A stretch of 64,000 nt of DNA from Capra hircus (Eukaryota; Chordata; Mammalia; Artiodactyla; Bovidae): the NCBI RefSeq assembly GCF_001704415.2, contig NC_030812.1, positions 54,288,093-54,352,092 on the forward strand, given 5' to 3'. The stretch's first letter is position 1; the number at the start of each line of letters is the position of its first letter. This document shows, piece by piece, positions 11,085 to 22,199 of this stretch. Below the pieces are notes generated by a model. That model worked only from the letters and a program-made list of their open reading frames with translations. It ran no database searches and was not told the DNA's origin. The position numbers were made by a program, and so were the translations under genes.

Positions 11085-11220
11085 GACAGTCAAAAACTCT
11101 CAATCAAGGCTCCATTCACAAAGCCTGTGACCTTGGACCGGTCACTCTCGGGTTTGCTTCTTCATCTGTAAAATAAGAAGCCTAATGTGAGGTGATCTTA
11201 CAGTCCTATTCAGTTTTAAA
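11085..11220 (+). repeat. MIR3-like remnant
   Basis: CCTGTGACCTTGGACCGGTCAC followed by CTTCATCTGTAAAATAAG is the characteristic central part of MIR in forward orientation. Confidence 0.65.
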
Positions 11221-12976
11221 TTCTACATTTCAACTTGAGCTGATGGTCTGAATTTGAAGATAAGAATATAAATGAGAAAGCACACATTTTCTTTGTAATT
11301 TATATGCTATTTTGTGCTGCAGAGTTGTGAATACATTTGACATAAGGTGAAATGAATAGATATTAGTGTTAGTACATAAAGTCTTTCCTATTTCCTAGGA
11401 ATGGAGAAGGTGGGGAAGAGGACAAATCAAAACATTTTATAACCTGTTACTATAAAAGATTCTGACTTTCTTTTTTATTTAAAAAAAGGAAAATGATATA
11501 GCAATGTATACTCTAAAAATGAACAGGCTGTCTCAATTTTTAGTTTCGAAAACACTATGGTATTATTCAAAGGCAAACTTGTTTGGTAGCTAAGATATTC
11601 TTAGGTTTAATAATGTTGTAATTTTATGTGATTTATTTCAAATATGGCTCCTTGGATGAAGTTTTGCAGCCTGTCCATGCAGAGATAAAGAGTCATATCT
11701 TAAATGAGTTCATTTTCATTATTATTATTCATGACAAGTACACAAAGTGATGTGCAGTGAAAGGAGGGACCAGCAGATGCCTCCTATGACATCAAGGCTG
11801 ATTTTCCCTTGAGGTCCCTTTTTATTCTGCTGACATATTTCAATCTTTCAGTCATTCTCCCTTAGGGTCACAAAGTCAATTTATTGCCAAAAACCTTGAC
11901 AATCTTCTTCTACTTCTGAAATTTGGGGATTACATTCACGTCATTTTCCTGATCAGGAATCTTTGTGCTCTTCAGTTCTCCTTTGATTTTTGTTTCTTTT
12001 TTACAAATCCTGAACCTAATTACTTGGGTCTTACATGGAAACCACACAGCCCTAAGTGATATCTAATATCTCTCTATTATAATTATACAATAAAGGTGAA
12101 ATAATATAATGGATGTTATTAAAACAAGTATGTAAAATATATAGTTCTTAATTTTATATCTATGTATTAGTCATTCCCACACCTAAACTACCATAAAAAC
12201 TTCAAGTTTGAAAAGTAAGTGTGTGAATTAATTCACTAGCTCATGTTTTAGAAGTTAGTAATAAGGACTTTACATACAGTTTAATCATTATCCTCCTAGA
12301 AGGCTAAAATAAAATTTAGTGGCTCAAATTTATGACTAAATGGAAAAAGATGAAAAGAAGTGTTAATTGGTTTTGTGAAAAAAAATTAATCCTGAATACA
12401 GGTTGCCATATTTTGTATTACATATTTATGATTTAAAGCTTAAATTTCATTTCTGATTTATAATCTACTTTGCCTGTATTTTGTCTCTCCAAACAAAATA
12501 TAAACTTGAAAGTATCTAGAACAACATTTTTCTCAGTGGAAACTTAGCAAATATTTATTAGTAGAGAATAAGAATTCCACCTTAAATTTAAGCTAAAAAT
12601 GGGGCAGATTTCCTTCAAGGCTTTTTTTAATATCAAGTTTGGCACTATTCCTTCTCTAAGCCCTATTATAGTTTTTCAACTAGTACATGTACAAGTCAAG
12701 ATATTACTCTGTCAAAATACCTTACATTAACAATTTTTAGAATTAAATCTTGCCTTGGGGAAAAATATTAATATTTTGGGGATCCTTAGAATCTGTCAAT
12801 AAAAAGAAATACTGTGTTTTTCACATTGTGTTTCAAAATATCAGAACATATTTCTTTAACTGTTGTCCCTGCTCAGAACTTTGGGGCTCGTCTCCCTCTA
12901 TGGATACAGTGTTGAGAATTCCTGATAATTTGACAGGGAGGAGTGTATGCAGAATTAACAGTGAAAATGGGGCTTG
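11221..12976. other. Unassigned AT-rich sequence
   Basis: About 1.75 kb without any repeat or coding sequence that I can identify. It is very AT-rich from about 12050 to 12770. It may be unique DNA or repeats too decayed to see by eye. Confidence 0.4.
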
Positions 12977-13173
12977 TGTGCTTGTCTGCTAACCCACTTG
13001 CGTCCTGTCCAACTCTGTGCAACGGATGGACTGTAGCCCGCCAGGTTTCTCTGTCCATGGGATTCTCCAGGCAAGAATACTGGAGTGGGTTGACCTGTCT
13101 TCCTCCAGGGGGTCTGCCTGACCCTATGTCATTGGCAGGTGGATTCTTTACCACTAGAGCCACCTGGGAAGCC
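12977..13173 (-). mobile_element. Bov-tA SINE with target-site duplication
   Basis: Reverse-orientation SINE: GATGGACTGTAGCCCGCC, GGGATTCTCCAGGCAAG, AATACTGGAGTGGGTTG and the head CTAGAGCCACCTGGGAAGCC. It is flanked by TGAAAATGGGGCTTG (12962-12976) and TGAAAATGGGGTTG (13174-13187), which differ by one base, so insertion by target-primed reverse transcription is well supported. Confidence 0.93.
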
Positions 13174-13187
13174 TGAAAATGGGGTTG

Positions 13188-13494
13188 AACTCAATACAAA
13201 AGTCAAAGCAAGCAGTGAAGATAGATGTAGACTGCAAAATCCAGGGAGTAAATTCTGAAATGAGAGTTTCTGATAAAAGAGGAATCCAGTCACAGAAGCT
13301 GTAAAGCCGAAAGTCAAACCAAGAATGGCCTATCATGGCAGCAATGAATAAAAATGACTATGTCAAAACCAAGGAATACTGAAATCCATGAGAATACAAA
13401 TCCAGGGACACTCCTGGAGCCCTCACAGAATCCTGATGGTTAATGCACTGTGAGTGTCAAGCAAATAAGCATGACGATACTTCATAACTGGCAA
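13188..13494. other. Unassigned sequence
   Basis: No gene or repeat recognised. Frames here have no features. Confidence 0.35.
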
Positions 13495-14434
13495 GTTCAG
13501 TTCAGTCGTTCAGTTGTGTCCGACTCTTTGTGACCCCATGGACTGCAGCATGCCAGGCCTCCCTGTCCATCACTAACACCCAGAGTTTACTCATATTCAT
13601 GTCCATTGAGTCAGCGATGCCATCCAACCATCTCATCCTCTGTCATCCTCTTCTCCTCCTGCTTTCAATCTTTCCCAGCATCAGGGTGTTTTCCAATGAG
13701 TCAATCTTTGCATCAGGTGGCCAAAGTATTGGAGCTTCAAAATCAGTCCTTCCAATTAATATTAAGGACTGATTTCATTTAGGATGGACTGCTTGGATCT
13801 CCTTGCAGTCCAAGGGACTCTCAAGAGTCTTCTCCAACACCACAGTTCAAAAGCATCAATTCTTCAGTGCTCAGCTTTCTATATAGTCCAACTCTCACAT
13901 CCATACATGACTACTGGAAAATCCAAAGCTTTGACTAGACAAACCTTTGTTGGCAAAGTAATGCCTCTACTTTTTAACATGTTGTCTAGGTTGGTCATAA
14001 CTTTTCTTCCAAGGAGCAAGCGTCCTTTAATTTCATGGCTGAGGTCACCATTTGCAGTGATTTTGGAGCCCCCAAAATAAACTCTCTGTTTCCATTGTTT
14101 CCCCATCTATTTGCCATGAAGTGATGGGACCAGATGCCATGCTCTTAGCTTTCTGAATGTTGAGTTTTAACCCAACTTTTTCACTCTCCTTTTTCACTTT
14201 CATCAATAGGCTCTTTAGTTCTTCTTCACTTTCTGCCATAAGGGTGGTGTCATCTGCATATCTGAGGTGATTGATATTTCTCCTGGCAATCTTGATTCCA
14301 GTTTGTGCTTCATCCGGTCCAGCATTTCTCATGATGAACTCTGCATATAAGTTAGATAAGCAGGGTTACAATATACAGCTTTGATGTACTCCTTTCCCAA
14401 CTTTGAACCAGTCTGTTTTTCCATGTCCAATTCT
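13495..14434 (-). mobile_element. BovB LINE (outer copy), 3' portion
   Basis: This is the 3' part of a long minus-strand BovB. It begins at the left with the terminal CAGTTCAGTCGTTCAG and runs through the reverse-transcriptase region, whose YADD catalytic codons lie at 14249-14260. Frames on the minus strand at 13879-14106 and 14045-14332 encode RT pieces (RYADDTTLMAESEEELKSLL) in two different frames, so the ORF is shifted. The element stops abruptly at 14434, where an L1 poly(T) starts, and resumes at 23297. Confidence 0.95.
14421..14434 (+). other. Target-site duplication, left copy (L1 in BovB)
   Basis: CCATGTCCAATTCT is repeated with one mismatch as CCATGTCCAGTTCT at 23297-23310 on the far side of the L1. 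Both copies are BovB sequence, which shows that the L1 inserted into an existing BovB. The plus strand at the right junction reads TTCT/AA, close to the L1 endonuclease preference TTTT/AA. Confidence 0.9.
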
Positions 14435-14791
14435 TTTTTTTTTAATTTAAATTTATTTATTTTAATTGGAGGCTAATTACTTTACAATATTGTATTGGTT
14501 CTGCCTCACATCAACATGAATCTGCCATGGGTGTACACGTGTTCCCCATCCTGAACGCCCCTCTTCCCTCCCGCCCCATACCATCCTTCCAGATCATCCC
14601 AGTGCACCAGCCCCAAGCATCCTGTATTGAACCTGGACTGGCAATTCATTTCTTATATGATATTATACATGTCTCAGTACCATTCCCCCAAGTCATCCCA
14701 CCCTCTCCCTCTCCCACTGAGTCCAAAAGACTGTTCTGTACATCTGTGTCTCTTTTGCTTTCTCGCATACAGGGTTATCATTACCATCTTT

Positions 14792-17647
14792 CTAAGTTCC
14801 ATATGTATGTGTTAATATACTGTATTGGTGTTTTTCTTTCTGGCTTAATTCACTCTGTATCATAGGCTCCAGTTTCATCCACCTCATTAGAACTGATTCA
14901 AATGTATTCTTTTTAATGGCTGAGTAATACTCCATTGTGTATATGTACCACAGCTTTCTTATCCATTCATCTGCTGATGGACATCTAGGTTGCTTCCATG
15001 TTCTGGCTATTATAAACAGTGCTGCGATGAATAGTGTGGTACACGTGTCTCTTTCAATTCTGGTTTCCTCGATGTGTATGCCCAGCAGTGGGATTGCTGG
15101 GTCATAAGGCAGTTCTATTTCCAGTTTTTTAAGGAATCTCCACACTGTTTTCCTGGCTGTACTAGTGTGCATTCCCACCAACAGTGTAAGAGGGCTCCCT
15201 TTTCTCCACACCCTCTCCAGCATTTATTGCTTGTAGACTTTTGGATCGCAGCCATTCTGACTGGCGTGAAATGGTACCTCATTATGGTTTTGATTTGCAT
15301 TTCTCTGATAATGAGTGATGTTGAGCATCTTTTCATGTGTTTGTTAGCCATCTGTATGTCTTCTTTGGAGAAATGTCTGTTTAGTTCTTTGGGGCATTTT
15401 TTGATTGGGTCGTTTATTTTTCTGGAATTGAGCTGCAGGAGTTGCTTGTATATTTTTGAGATTAGTTCTTTGTCAGTTGCTTCATTTGCTATAATTTTCT
15501 CCCATTCTGAAGCCTGTCTTTTCACCTTGCTTATAGTTTCCTTTGTTTTGCTAAAGCACTCAAGTTTAATTAGGTCCCATTTGTTTATTTTCGCTTTTAT
15601 TTCCAATATTCTGGGAGGTGGATCATAGAAGATCCTGCTGTGATGTATGTCACAAAGTGTTTTGCCTATGTTCTCCTCTAGGAGTTTTATAGTTTCTGGT
15701 CTTATGTTTAGATCTTTAATCCATTTTGAGTTTATTTTTGTTTGGGGTGTTAGAAAGTGTTCTAGTTTCATTCTTTTACAAGTGGTTGACCAGTTTTCCC
15801 AGCACCACTTGTTAAAGACATCATCCTTTCTCCATTGTATATTCTTGCATCCTTTGTCAAAGATAAGGTGTGCATAGGTGCACGGATTTATCTCTAGGCT
15901 TTCTATTTTGTTCCATTGATCTATATTTCTGTCTTTGTGCCGGTACCATACTGTCTTGATGACTGTGGTTTTGTAGTAGAGCCTGAAGTCAGGCAGGTTG
16001 ATTCCTCCAGTTCCGTTCTTCTTTCTCAAGATTGCTTTGGCTATTCGAGGTTTTTTGTATTTCCATACAAATTGTGAAATTATTTGTTCTAGCTCTGTGA
16101 AAAATACCGTTGGTAGCTTGATAGGGATTACATTGAATCCGTAGATTGCTTTGGGTAGTATACTCATTTTTGCTATATTGATTCTTCCAATCCATGAACA
16201 TCTTGTATTTCTCCATCTATTAGTGTTCTCTTTGATTTCTTTCACCAGTGTTTTATAGTTTTCTATACATAGGTCTTCAGTTTCTTTAAGTAGATATATT
16301 CCTAAGTATTTTATTCTTTTTGTTGCAATAGTGACTGGAATTGTTTCCTTAATTACTCTTTCTGTTTTCTCATTGTTAGTATATAGGAATGCAAGGGATT
16401 TCTGTGTTGATTTTATATCCTGCAACTTTACTATATTCATTGATTAGCTCTAGTAATTTCTGGTGGAGTCTTTAGGGTTTTCTATGTAGAGGATCATGTC
16501 ATCTGCAAACAGTGAGAGTTTTACTTTTTCTTTTCCAATTTGGATTCCTTTTATTTCTTTTTCTGCTCTGATTGCTGTGGCCAAAACTTCCAAAACTATG
16601 TTGAATAATAGTGGTGAAAGTGGGCACCCTTGTCTTGTTCCTGACTTTAGGGGAAATGCTTTCAATTTTTCACCATTGAGGATAATGTTTGCTGTGTGTT
16701 TGTCATATATAGCTTTTATTATGTTGAGGTATGTTCCTTCTATTCCTGCTTTCTAAAGAGTTTTTATCATAAGTAGATGTTGAATTTTGAAAAGGCTTTC
16801 TCTGCATCTATTGAAATAATCATATGGCTTTTATTTTTCATTTTGTTAATGTTGTGTATTACAGTGATTGATTTGTGGATATTGAAGAATCCTTGCATCC
16901 CTGGGATAAAGCCCACTTGGTCATGGTGTATAATCTTTTTAATGTGTTGTTGGATTCTGATTGCTAGAATTTTGTTGAGGATTTTTACATCTATGTTCAT
17001 CAGTGATATTGGCCTGTAGTTTTCTTTTTTTGTGGCATCTTTGTCAGGTTTTGGTATTAGGGTGATGGTGGCCTCATAGAATGAGTTTGGAAGTTTACCT
17101 TCCTCTGCAATTTTCTGGAAGAGTTTGAGGAGGATAGGTGTTAGCTCTTCTCTAAATTTTTGGTAGAATTCAGCTGTGAAGCCGTCTGGACCTGGGCGTT
17201 TGTTTGCTGGAAGATTTCTGATTACAGTTTCAATATCCATGCTTGTTATGGGTCTGCTAAGATTTTCTATTTCTTCCTGGTTCAGTTTTGGAAAGTTGTA
17301 CTTTTCTCAGAATTTGTCCATTTCTTCCAAGTTGTCCATTTTATTGGCATATAATTGCTGATAGTAGTTGCTTATGATCCTTTGTATTTCTGTGTTATCT
17401 GTTCTGATCTCTCCATTTTCATTTCTAATTATATTGATTTGATTTTTCTTCCTTTGTTTCTTGATGAGTCTGGCTAATGGTTTGTCATTTTATTTATCCT
17501 TTCAAAGAACCAGCTTTTGGTTTCGTTGATTTTTGCTATGGGCTGTTTTGTTTCTTTCGCATTTATTTCTGCCCTAATTTTTAAGATTTCTTTCCTTCTG
17601 CTAACCCTGGGGTTCTTCATTTCTTCCTTTTCTAGTTGCTCTATGTG
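14792..17647 (-). pseudogene. L1 copy A ORF2, reverse transcriptase and C-terminal part (broken)
   Basis: The ORF2 stop codon is at 14792-14794. Going upstream, separate frames carry the C-terminal region (14792-15223, including PRCPSADEWIRKLWYIYTM), a 441-residue segment (15115-16440), the RT catalytic FADDMILY (FADD codons at 16498-16509) and the RT N-terminal part with NLPANKRPGPDGFTAEFYQK (16767-17240). The frames are offset, so several frameshifts or stops separate them. The cysteine/histidine cluster near the C-terminus is preserved as CWRGCGEKGALLHCWWEC. No functional enzyme can be made from this copy. It is truncated at 17647 by the BovB insertion. Confidence 0.93.
17642..17647 (+). 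other. Short target-site duplication, left copy (BovB in L1)
   Basis: TATGTG at 17642-17647 is repeated at 18676-18681 on the other side of the inner BovB. Only 6 bases, but both copies sit exactly at the L1/BovB junctions. Confidence 0.75.
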
Positions 17648-18675
17648 TTCAGTTCAGTACAGTCACTCAGTCGTGTCCGACTCTTTGCGACCCCATGAAT
17701 CGCAGCACGCCAGGCCTCCCTGTCCATCACCAACTCCCGGAATTCACTCAGACTCAAGGCCATAGAGTCAGTGATGCCATCCAGCCATCTCATCCTCGGT
17801 CGTCCCCTTCTCTTCCTGCCCCCAATCCCTCCCAGCATCAGAGTCTTTTCCAATGAGTCAACTCTTCACATAAGGTGGCCAAAGTACTGGAGTTTCAGCT
17901 TTAGCATCATTCTTTCCAAAGATATCCCACGGCTGATCTCCTTTAGAATGGACTGGTTGGATCTCCTTGTAGTCCAAGGGACTAAAGAGTCTTCTCTAAC
18001 ACCACAGTTCAAAACCATCAATTCTTCAGCGCTCAGCCTTCTTCACAGTCCAACTCTCACATCCATACATGACCACTGGAAAAACCATAGCCTTGACTAG
18101 ACGGACTTCTGTTGGCCAAGTAATGTCTCTGCTTCTGAATATGCTATCTAGGTTGATCATAACTTTTCTTCCAAGGAGTAAGCGTCTTTTAATTTCATGG
18201 CTGCAGTCACCATCTGCAGTGATTCTGGAGCCCAAAGAAATAAAGTCTGATAGTTTTCACTGTTTCCCCATCTATTTCCCATGAAGTGATGGGACCAGAT
18301 GCCATGATCTTCATTTTCTGAATATTGAGCTTTAAGCCAACTTTTTCACTCTCCATTTTTACTTTCATCAAGAGGCTTTTTAGTTCCTTTTCACTTTCTG
18401 CCATAAGGGTGGTGTCATCTGCATATCTAAGGTTATTGATATTTCTCCCAGCAATCTTGATTCCAGCTTGTGCATCTTCCAGCCCAGTATTTCTCATGAT
18501 GTACTCTGCATATAAGTAAAATAAGCCGGGTGACAATATACAATCTTGTACTCTTTTTCCTATTTGGAACCAGTCTCTTGTTCCATGTGCAGTTATAACT
18601 GTTGCTTCCTGACCTGGATAAAGGTTTCTCGAGAGGCAGGTCAGGTGGTCTGGTATTCCCATCTCTTTCAGAATT
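17648..18675 (-). mobile_element. BovB LINE (inner copy), 5'-truncated, inserted in L1 ORF2
   Basis: Starts at the left with the BovB terminus TTCAGTTCAGTACAGTCACTC and runs about 1.03 kb toward its truncated 5' end, where L1 sequence resumes at TGTAGAGTTAAG. Minus-strand frames carry RT pieces: 18207-18662 contains NLRYADDTTLMAESEKELKS (YADD codons at 18414-18425), and 18026-18235 and 17641-17853 hold the C-terminal region in other frames. It is younger than the L1 it sits in, which in turn is younger than the outer BovB. Confidence 0.95.
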
Positions 18676-18681
18676 TATGTG

Positions 18682-19619
18682 TAGAGTTAAGTTATTTGAT
18701 TTTTTTCTTGTTTCTTGAGGTATGACTGTATTGCTATGAACTTTCCCCTTAGCTCTGCTTTTACAGTATCCCACAGGTTTTGGGTTTTTGTATTTTCATT
18801 TCATTCATTTTTATGCATATTTTTATTTCTTTTTTGATTTCTTCTGTGATTTATTGGTTATTCAGCAGCGTGTTTTTCAGCCTCCATATGTTGTAATTTT
18901 TAATATTTTTTTCTCCTGTAATTGAGATCTAATCTTACTGCATTATAGTCAGAAAAGATCCTTGGAATGATTTCAATTTTTTTAATTTACCAAGGCTAGA
19001 TTTATGTGATCTGGAATGTGATCTATCCTGGAGAAGGTTCCATGAGAAAAAGATGACATTCATTTTTTGTGGTGAAATGTCCTATAGATATCAATTAGGT
19101 CTTACTGGTCTATTTTATCATTTAAAGTTTGTGTTTCCTTGTTAATTTTATGTTTAGTTGATCTACCCGTAGGTGTGAGTGGGGTATTACAGTCTCCCAC
19201 TATTATTGTGTTATGGTTAATTTCCCCTTTCATACTTATTACCATTTGTCTTACATATTGTGGTGCTCCTATGTTGGGTGCATAGATATTTATAGCTGTT
19301 ATATCTTCTTGGATTGATCCTTTGATCATTATGTAGTGTCCTTCTTTGTCTCTTTTCACAGCCTTTGTTTTAAAGTCTATTTTATCTGACATGAGTATTG
19401 CTACTCCTGCTTTCTTTTGGTCTCTATTTGCATGGAATATTTTTTCCAGCCCTTCACTTTCAGTCTGTATGTGTCCCTTGTTTTGAGGTGGGTCTCTTGT
19501 AGACAACATATATAGGGATCTTGTTTTTGAATCCATTCAGCCAGTCTTTGCCTTTTGGTTGGGGCATTCAACCCATTTATGTTTAAGGTAATTATTGATA
19601 AGTATGATCATGTTGCCAT
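18682..19619 (-). pseudogene. L1 copy A ORF2, endonuclease part (broken)
   Basis: The start codon is CAT on the plus strand at 19617-19619. Codon 4 is TGA (plus-strand 19608-19610) where the copy at 63.8 kb has GGA, so translation would stop at once. Downstream, the frame at 19102-19536 retains recognisable endonuclease sequence: KRDKEGHYIMIKGSIQ, NIYAPNIGAPQYVRQM and VGDCNTPLTP. In the last motif the usual GDFN reads GDCN (compare GDFN in the L1 at 63.4 kb). The rest toward 18682 lacks a long frame. Confidence 0.88.
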
Positions 19620-19670
19620 TTACTTTGTTCTTTTAGGTTCAAGTTTATACACCCTTTCTGTGTTTCCTGT

Positions 19671-20597
19671 CTAGAGAAGGTCCTTTAGCATTTGTTGGAG
19701 AGCTGGTTTGGTGGTGCTGAATTCTCTCAGCTTTTGCTTGTCTGTAAAGCTTTTGATTTCTCCTTCGTATTTGAATGAGATCCTTGCTGGGTAAAATAAT
19801 CTGGGCTGTAGATTATTTTCTTTCATCACTTTAAGTGTGTCCTGCCATTCCCTCCTGGCCTGAAGAGTTTCTATGGAAAGATCAGCTGTTATCCTTATGG
19901 GAATCCCCTTGTGTGGTATTTGTTGTTTTTCCCTTGCTGCTTTTAATATTTGTTCTTTGTGTTTGATCTTTGTTAATTTGATTAATATGTGTCTTGGAAG
20001 GTTTCATCTTGGGTTTATCCTGTTAGGGACTCTCTGGGTTTCTTGGACTTGGGTGATTATTTCCTTCCCCATTTTAGGGAAGTTTTCAACTATTACCTCC
20101 TCAAGTATTTTCTCATGGTCTTTCTTTTTGTCTTCTTCTTCTAGGACTCCTATGATTCGAATGTTGGGGCGTTTAATATTGTCCTGGAGGTCTCTCAGAT
20201 TGTCCTCATTTCTTTTAATTCGTTTTTCTTTTTTCCTCTCTGATTCATTTATTTCTACCATTCTATCTTCTACCTCACTAATCCTATCTTCTGCCTCTGT
20301 TATTCTACTATTTGTTGCCTAGAGAGTGTCTTTGATCTCATTTATTGCATTATTCATTATATATTGACTCTTTCTTATTTCTTCTAGGTCCTTGTTAAAT
20401 CTTTCTTGCATCTTCTCAATCCTTGTCTCCAGGCTATTTATCTGTGTTTCCATTTTGATTTCAAGATTTTGGATCATTTTCACTATCATTATTTGGAATT
20501 CTTTATCAGGTAGGTTCCCTATCACTTCCTGTTTTGTTTGGTTTGGTGGGCATTTCTCCTGTTCCTTGACCTGCTGGGTATTCCTCTGTCTCTTGAT
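19671..20597 (-). pseudogene. L1 copy A ORF1 (RNA-binding protein), two stops and no ATG
   Basis: ORF1p is the trimeric coiled-coil, nucleic-acid chaperone of L1. Reading from 20597 to the stop at 19671-19673 gives 309 codons in one frame with no frameshift. The frame starts at ATC AAG AGA CAG AGG, where I expect ATG, and contains TAG at 20319-20321 and TGA at 20004-20006. The N-terminal half is a heptad-rich coiled coil (NLEIKMETQINSLETRIEKM), followed by the basic central region (RKKEKRIKRNEDNLRDLQDN) and a C-terminal domain ending FKYEGEIKSFTDKQKLREFS. Three point changes are enough to explain its inactivity. The start-codon change is judged against memory of related L1s, not against a second copy in this window. 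Confidence 0.9.
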
Positions 20598-21132
20598 GTT
20601 GTTTAAATTGCTGAGTTTGGGGTGGCCTTTCTGTATTCTGGCAGTTTGTGGAGTCCTCTTTATTGTGGAGTTTCCTCACTGTGGGTGGGTTTGTATGGGT
20701 GGCTTGTCAAGGTTTCCTGGTTAGGGAAGCTTCTGTCGGTGTTCTGGTGGGTGGAGCTGGATTTCTTCTCTCTGGAGTGCAATGAAGTGTCCAGTAATGA
20801 GTTATGAGATGTCATTGGGTTTGGAGTAACTTTGGGCAGCCTGTATATTGAAGCTCAGGGATGTGTTCCTGTGTTGCTGGAGAATTTGCATGGTATGTCT
20901 TGCTCTGGAACTTGTTGGCCCTTGGGTGGTGCTTGGTTTCAGTGTAGGTATGGAGCCGTTTGATGAGCTCTTGTCGATTAATGTTCCCTGGAGTCAGGAG
21001 TTCTCTGGTGTTCTCAGGATTTGGACTTAAGCTTCCTGCTTCTGGTTTTCAGTCTTATTGTTACAGTAGTCTCAAGACTTCTCCATCTATACAGCATGGT
21101 TGATAAAACATCTAGGTTATAGGTGAAAAGTT

Positions 21133-21590
21133 TCTCCACAGTGAGGGATGCCCAGAGAGTTTCACAGAGTTACATGGAGAAGAGAAGAGGGAGGAGGGAG
21201 TTAGAGGTGACCCTAATGAGATGAGGTGGAATCAAAAGAGGTGAGAGCAAGCTAGCCAGTAATCACTTCGTTATGTCACTTCCTTATGTGCACTTCACAG
21301 TCTGGACCACTCAGAGATGTTCATGGAGTTATATAGAGAAGAGAATAGGGAGGAAGGAGACAGAGGTGGCAAGGAGGACAAAGCAGGGAATCAAAAGGAG
21401 AGAGACAGATCCAGCCAGTAATCAGTTCCCTAAGTGTTCTCCACCGTCCAGAACACCCAAAGAGATTCACAGAGTTGGGTAGAGAAGAGAAGGGGGAGGG
21501 AGGAGATAGGGGCGACCTGGTGAAGAAAAAGGAGAGTCCAAAGGAGGAGAGAGCAGTCAAGCCAGTAATCTCATTCCCAAGTAAAAATGG
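21133..21590 (-). repeat. Three-unit tandem array in the L1 5' UTR
   Basis: Three imperfect units of about 146-159 bases each contain TTCACAGAGTT-like (21161, 21320, 21466), AGAGAAGAGAAGRGGGAGG-like and GCCAGTAATC (21255-21264, 21414-21423, 21561-21570) in the same order. The spacing between matching points is 159 then about 146 bases. Confidence 0.8.
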
Positions 21591-22199
21591 GTACTGAAGA
21601 TTGGGTTCTTAAAGGTACAAAATTGATAACAAATATCAAAAAGCAAAGATTAAAAATCTAGAGTAGAGGTTGAATTTCCAAAAATGCAATATTAAAGAAA
21701 AGAAACAAAAAAAGAATAAAGTCACAAAAATTATTATATATATATATATATATGAAGTTTGCTTTAAAACAACAGGGTCTCTTTTTTTTTTGCAAAGTAA
21801 TAATAGGTTATAAAAATGAAAATTAAAGGAGTAATAGAGGACTTAAAAATTTAAAAATTTAAAATAAAAAGAATGATAGTAAAAAAATCTATCTAGGACT
21901 TTTTCTGTTGTTGTTGTGGGCAGTGTGGGGTCAGTTCATTTTCGGATAGTTCCTTGGTCCGGGTTAAATTTCTCAAGATCTATAGGCCCCTTCCTATGTA
22001 GTTGGTACTAACTACAGGGTTTTAATCTATTGCATCTGTCACTTCCAAGGCGGTTCCCTCTGTTTTAGCTTCTTCTGTTTGCTTGTCTCTTCAGTGTCTG
22101 ATTTCTGCCCTGACACAAGGGGGGTGTGGTGGTGGACACTTTTTTAGGCTCACTTGTTCAGTCTTTCTGTGGGGAGGGAAAGATGCTGCAAACAAATAA

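Larger units (their letters stand above)
14435..17647 (-). mobile_element. Apparently full-length L1 (copy A), 3' part: 3' UTR and ORF2 C-terminal two thirds
   Basis: Read on the minus strand, the element ends in poly(A) (the T-run at 14435-14443), preceded by a 3' UTR of about 350 bases and the ORF2 coding region. It is an autonomous LINE encoding an RNA-binding ORF1p and an endonuclease/reverse transcriptase ORF2p. The copy continues beyond the inner BovB at 18676 and reaches its 5' end at about 23296, giving roughly 7.8 kb of L1 sequence without the inserted BovB. Confidence 0.97.

Noticed and set aside
13784..14080. 98-residue plus-strand frame
   Set aside because: Antisense of the BovB RT region. 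Similar antisense frames occur at 17771-18284 and 31524-31808.
15074..15628. 184-residue hydrophobic frame on the plus strand resembling a membrane protein
   Set aside because: It is the antisense of L1 ORF2. The same antisense frame recurs at 26063-26425 (minus) and 60371-60847 (plus) in the other L1 copies.
19873..20322. 149-residue Ser/Leu/Ile-rich plus-strand frame
   Set aside because: Antisense shadow of L1 ORF1, where the coiled-coil codons read as hydrophobic residues on the other strand.
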